Origin: Tabrizicola sp.
GTDB taxonomy: Bacteria; Pseudomonadota; Alphaproteobacteria; Rhodobacterales; Rhodobacteraceae
Reading direction: 5' to 3'
Length of the DNA: 64,000 nt
Assembly (NCBI RefSeq): GCF_022842145.1
Contig: NZ_JALHQD010000012.1
Location: 62,001-126,000, forward strand
This document shows positions 61,501 through 64,000 of this stretch, one piece after another. Under the pieces are notes generated by a model. The model had not been told where the DNA came from, made no database searches, and was given only the letters and a program-made list of their open reading frames with translations. A program made the position numbers and the translations under genes. Positions within the stretch are counted from its first letter, which is position 1; each line of letters opens with the position of its first letter.

Positions 61501-63690
61501 ATGACCGACTTCACCATGACCACCGACGCCGACGGCGTCGCCACCATCACCTGGGACGTTTCATCGAAGTCGATGAACGTCATGTCGACCGAGGCCTTCA
61601 TGGCCCTGAACGGTCTGATCGACCAGGCTTTGGCGGACGGGTCGGTGAAGGGGGTCATCATCACTTCCGGCAAGAAGGATTTCGCCGGGGGAATGGACCT
61701 GAACGTGATCGCGCAGATGCGGGCCGGGGGCGCGCAGGTGATCTTCGACGGGGTCATGCAGATGCACCACGTCCTGCGCAAGATCGAGCGTGCCGGGATG
61801 GACCCGAAGACCCTGAAGGGCGGCAAGCCCATCGTCGCGGCCCTGCCCGGCACGGCACTGGGGATCGGGCTGGAGTTGCCCTTGTCGTGCCACCGGATCA
61901 TCGCCGCCGACAACCCCAAGGCGAAGATCGGCCTGCCCGAGATCATGGTCGGCATCTTCCCCGGTGCGGGCGGCACGACGCGGCTGGTCCGCAAGCTTGG
62001 CGCGATGGCGGCGGCTCCGTTCCTGCTGGAGGGCAAGCTGTCCGACCCCAAGTCGGCCAAATCGGCGGGGATCATCGACGAGGTCGTGGTCCCCGATGAC
62101 CTTCTGAAGCGCGCGAAGGAATGGGTGCTTTCCGCCACCGACGCCGATCTGGTCAAAGCCTGGGACGCCAAGGGCTACAAGATGCCCGGCGGCGCGCCCT
62201 ACCATCCGGCGGGGTTCATGACCTTTGTCGGGGCTTCCGCGATGGTCCACGGCAAGACGATGGGCGTCTATCCGGCCGCGAAGGCCTTGCTGGCGGCGGT
62301 TTATGAGGGCGCCCTGGTGCCCTTCGACACCGCACTGAAAATCGAGGCGCGGCACTTTACCAGCGTGCTGATGAACCCCTCGTCCACCGCGATGATCCGC
62401 AGTCTCTTCATCAACAAGGAGGCGCTGGAGAAAGGTGCCAACCGGCCGAAGGTCGAGGAGATGGCGGTCCGCAAGCTGGGTGTGATCGGCGCCGGGATGA
62501 TGGGCGCGGGTATCGCCTATGTCGCTGCCAACGCCGGGATCGAGGTCGTGCTGATCGACGCGGCACAGGACGCCGCCGACCGGGGCAAGGCCCATGCCGA
62601 AGGCATCCTCGACAAGGGGATGAAACGCGGCAAGGTGACGGCCGAGAAGAAGGCCGATGTGCTCGGCCGGATCACCGCCACCACCGACTACGCCGCTTTG
62701 TCCGGTGTCGATCTGGTGGTCGAGGCGGTCTTCGAAAACCCGAAGATCAAGGCCGAGGTGACCGCCAAGGTCGAGGCCGCCGTCGGACCCGACTGCATCT
62801 ATGCGACTAACACCTCGACCCTGCCGATCACCGGGCTTGCTGCGGCATCCGGTCGGCCCGAGCAGTTCATCGGCATCCACTTCTTCAGCCCGGTCGACAA
62901 GATGATGCTGGTCGAGATCATCCGCGGCAAGGCGACGGGTGACCGCGCGGTGGCAAAGGCGCTGGACTTCGTGCGCCAGATCCGCAAGACGCCCATCGTC
63001 GTCAACGACGCCCGCTTCTTCTATGCCAACCGCTGCATCATCCCCTACATCAACGAAGGCATCCGCATGGTCGCCGAAGGTGTGGAACCGGCGCTGGTGG
63101 AAAACGCCGCAAAGCTGGTCGGAATGCCTCTGGGACCGCTGCAGCTGGTGGACGAGACCTCGATCGACCTTGGCGTGAAGATCGCCAAGGCGACCAAGGC
63201 CGCGATGGGTTCGGACTATCCGGACGAAGCGGTGGACAAGGTCCTGTTCTGGATGGCCGATGAGGGGCGTCTGGGCAAGAAGGCCAACGCGGGCTTCTAT
63301 GCCTATTCCGACAAGGGTGAGCGTCTGGGCCTGTGGGACGGGCTGGAGGCGAAGTATCCGCTGGACAAGGCGCAGCCATCGCTGACCGACGTGCAGCACC
63401 GCCTGCTGTTCGCTCAGGTCCTGGAAGCCGTCCGCGCGCTGGAGGAAGGCGTCCTGACCGACATCCGCGAAGGCGATGTCGGCGCGATCCTGGGCTGGGG
63501 CTTTGCGCCCTGGTCCGGTGGACCGTTCTCTTGGCTGGACATGATCGGCGCCCCGCGCGCGGTGGATATCTGTCGGGGACTGACGGCGCAGTTCGGGCCC
63601 AGGTTCCAGGCACCCGCACTCCTGCGCGAGATGGCCGAGAAGGGCCAGACCTTCTACGACCGGTTCGCGGGCGAAAAGGCTGCAGCCTGA
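61501..63690 (+). CDS. fadJ: FadJ-type 3-hydroxyacyl-CoA dehydrogenase/enoyl-CoA hydratase
   Basis: A 729-aa bifunctional beta-oxidation enzyme. The N-terminal crotonase domain has GVIITSGKKDFAGGMDLNVIA (oxyanion hole), VAALPGTALGIGLELPLSCHRIIA, and GLPEIMVGIFPGAGGTTRL. From about residue 320 the dehydrogenase domain starts with LGVIGAGMMGAGIAYVAANAGIEVVLID, then FFSPVDKMMLVEI and a second C-terminal domain. It hydrates enoyl-CoA and oxidises the product with NAD, feeding the thiolase upstream. Its ATG follows CCGAGGAG. Confidence 0.95.
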   Translation: MTDFTMTTDADGVATITWDVSSKSMNVMSTEAFMALNGLIDQALADGSVKGVIITSGKKDFAGGMDLNVIAQMRAGGAQVIFDGVMQMHHVLRKIERAGMDPKTLKGGKPIVAALPGTALGIGLELPLSCHRIIAADNPKAKIGLPEIMVGIFPGAGGTTRLVRKLGAMAAAPFLLEGKLSDPKSAKSAGIIDEVVVPDDLLKRAKEWVLSATDADLVKAWDAKGYKMPGGAPYHPAGFMTFVGASAMVHGKTMGVYPAAKALLAAVYEGALVPFDTALKIEARHFTSVLMNPSSTAMIRSLFINKEALEKGANRPKVEEMAVRKLGVIGAGMMGAGIAYVAANAGIEVVLIDAAQDAADRGKAHAEGILDKGMKRGKVTAEKKADVLGRITATTDYAALSGVDLVVEAVFENPKIKAEVTAKVEAAVGPDCIYATNTSTLPITGLAAASGRPEQFIGIHFFSPVDKMMLVEIIRGKATGDRAVAKALDFVRQIRKTPIVVNDARFFYANRCIIPYINEGIRMVAEGVEPALVENAAKLVGMPLGPLQLVDETSIDLGVKIAKATKAAMGSDYPDEAVDKVLFWMADEGRLGKKANAGFYAYSDKGERLGLWDGLEAKYPLDKAQPSLTDVQHRLLFAQVLEAVRALEEGVLTDIREGDVGAILGWGFAPWSGGPFSWLDMIGAPRAVDICRGLTAQFGPRFQAPALLREMAEKGQTFYDRFAGEKAAA

Positions 63691-63700
63691 CGTGCAAGCG

Positions 63701-63726
63701 TAGGGTGGGCGATATCGCCCACCCTA
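63701..63726. repeat. AGGGTGGGC hairpin repeat, copy 3 (perfect palindrome)
   Basis: A perfect 26-bp palindrome centred on GATATC with AGGGTGGGC and GCCCACCCT arms, just after fadJ and before a convergent gene. It is the same element as at 20492 and 47060 and is probably a bidirectional terminator. Confidence 0.88.
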
Positions 63727-63735
63727 CCCCGGCGC

Positions 63736-64000
63736 TTAGGGGTTGACCTGGTTCGGCGGGGCCTTGCCCTCGGCCCAGGCGATCAGGTTTGCCACCGCCA
63801 TCATCCCCATGTTCTCGCGCACTTCCAGGCAGGCCGTGCCCAGATGCGGCAAGAGGGTGACATTCTCCATCGCCATCAGGGCCGCCGGAACCTTCGGCTC
63901 GAACTCGTAGACATCCAGCCCAGCGCCGGCGATCCGGCCGGCTTGCAGGGTGTCGATCAGAGCCGTCTCGTCCACCACGTCGCCGCGGGAGATGTTCACG
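63736..64000 (-). CDS. D-2-hydroxyacid dehydrogenase, C-terminal part (partial)
   Basis: The window ends inside a minus-strand gene, of which the last 88 or so codons are visible. NISRGDVVDETALIDTLQAGRIAGAGLDVYEFEP carries the NAD-domain end and the catalytic Glu region, and VTLLPHLGTACLEVRENM the catalytic His with LP-H-x-G. This is the glyoxylate/hydroxypyruvate reductase or D-lactate type; it cannot be refined without the N-terminal half. Its stop lies 10 nt from the hairpin repeat. Confidence 0.9.
   Translation of the reverse strand, partial: VNISRGDVVDETALIDTLQAGRIAGAGLDVYEFEPKVPAALMAMENVTLLPHLGTACLEVRENMGMMAVANLIAWAEGKAPPNQVNP

Overview
The window is a gene-dense, high-GC stretch of an alphaproteobacterial chromosome, most likely Rhodobacterales (Rhodobacteraceae/Paracoccaceae). 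The indicators are a ccoNOQP-ccoGHIS cytochrome cbb3 cluster with FnrL-type boxes, a TauE/TIGR02186 pair, LiuR-like MerR regulators, an NfuA/TsaB/RimI block and a UbiK/Lgt/MidA/PgeF block. I saw no rRNA, tRNA, CRISPR array, IS element or prophage. Apart from one degraded gene (8221-8595), no stretch over 300 bases lacks a gene.

Layout. 1-3.7 kb: a possible partial gene, a HAD hydrolase, a D,D-carboxypeptidase with a SPOR domain, and a fumarylacetoacetase-fold enzyme. 3.8-13.9 kb: ccoS, ccoI, ccoH, ccoG, then a VOC pseudogene, DUF2270 and DUF421 membrane proteins, and ccoP, ccoQ, ccoO, ccoN, all cco genes on the minus strand. Three FNR-type palindromes lie upstream of ccoG, ccoN and a divergent universal stress gene. 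14.9-20.2 kb: MerR regulator, two hotdog thioesterases, MATE exporter, universal stress protein, and an eptA-dgkA pair. 20.3-22.2 kb: small ORF, nfuA, tsaB, rimI. 22.4-27.9 kb: a BMP-family nucleoside ABC importer with purine nucleoside phosphorylase. 28-34.8 kb: TauE/TIGR02186, ubiK, lgt-midA-pgeF, Lrp regulator, trxB.

34.9-47 kb is a galactoside catabolic regulon. An IclR regulator and the ABC ATPase diverge from an eight-gene set plus a closing beta-galactosidase: binding protein, two permeases, alpha-galactosidase (GH36), SDR sugar dehydrogenase, DgoK, DgoA, SMP-30 lactonase and GH42. Together these encode uptake, hydrolysis and oxidative (De Ley-Doudoroff) breakdown of galactose to pyruvate and glyceraldehyde-3-phosphate. 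Galactonate dehydratase is not present in the window. 47-53.8 kb: GH13 glucosidase, two MFS transporters, asd, a small protein carrying an in-frame palindromic repeat, and an aldo/keto reductase. 54-63.7 kb: a LiuR-like MerR with an acyl-CoA dehydrogenase, GST, thiolase and FadJ beta-oxidation set, split by a five-gene block of cupins and NTF2-like proteins. The window ends in a partial 2-hydroxyacid dehydrogenase.

The most unusual signals are: (i) a family of about 60-bp palindromic repeats with three copies between convergent genes and a fourth inside an ORF in frame; (ii) the cupin/NTF2-like block, with three homologous cupin domains and three NTF2-like proteins, set between thiolase and FadJ; (iii) an SDR in the galactose operon whose catalytic lysine is asparagine; (iv) an ORFan overlapping both neighbours by 4 nt inside the beta-oxidation operon. 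Function calls come from reading translated sequence and motifs by eye; no database search was run.
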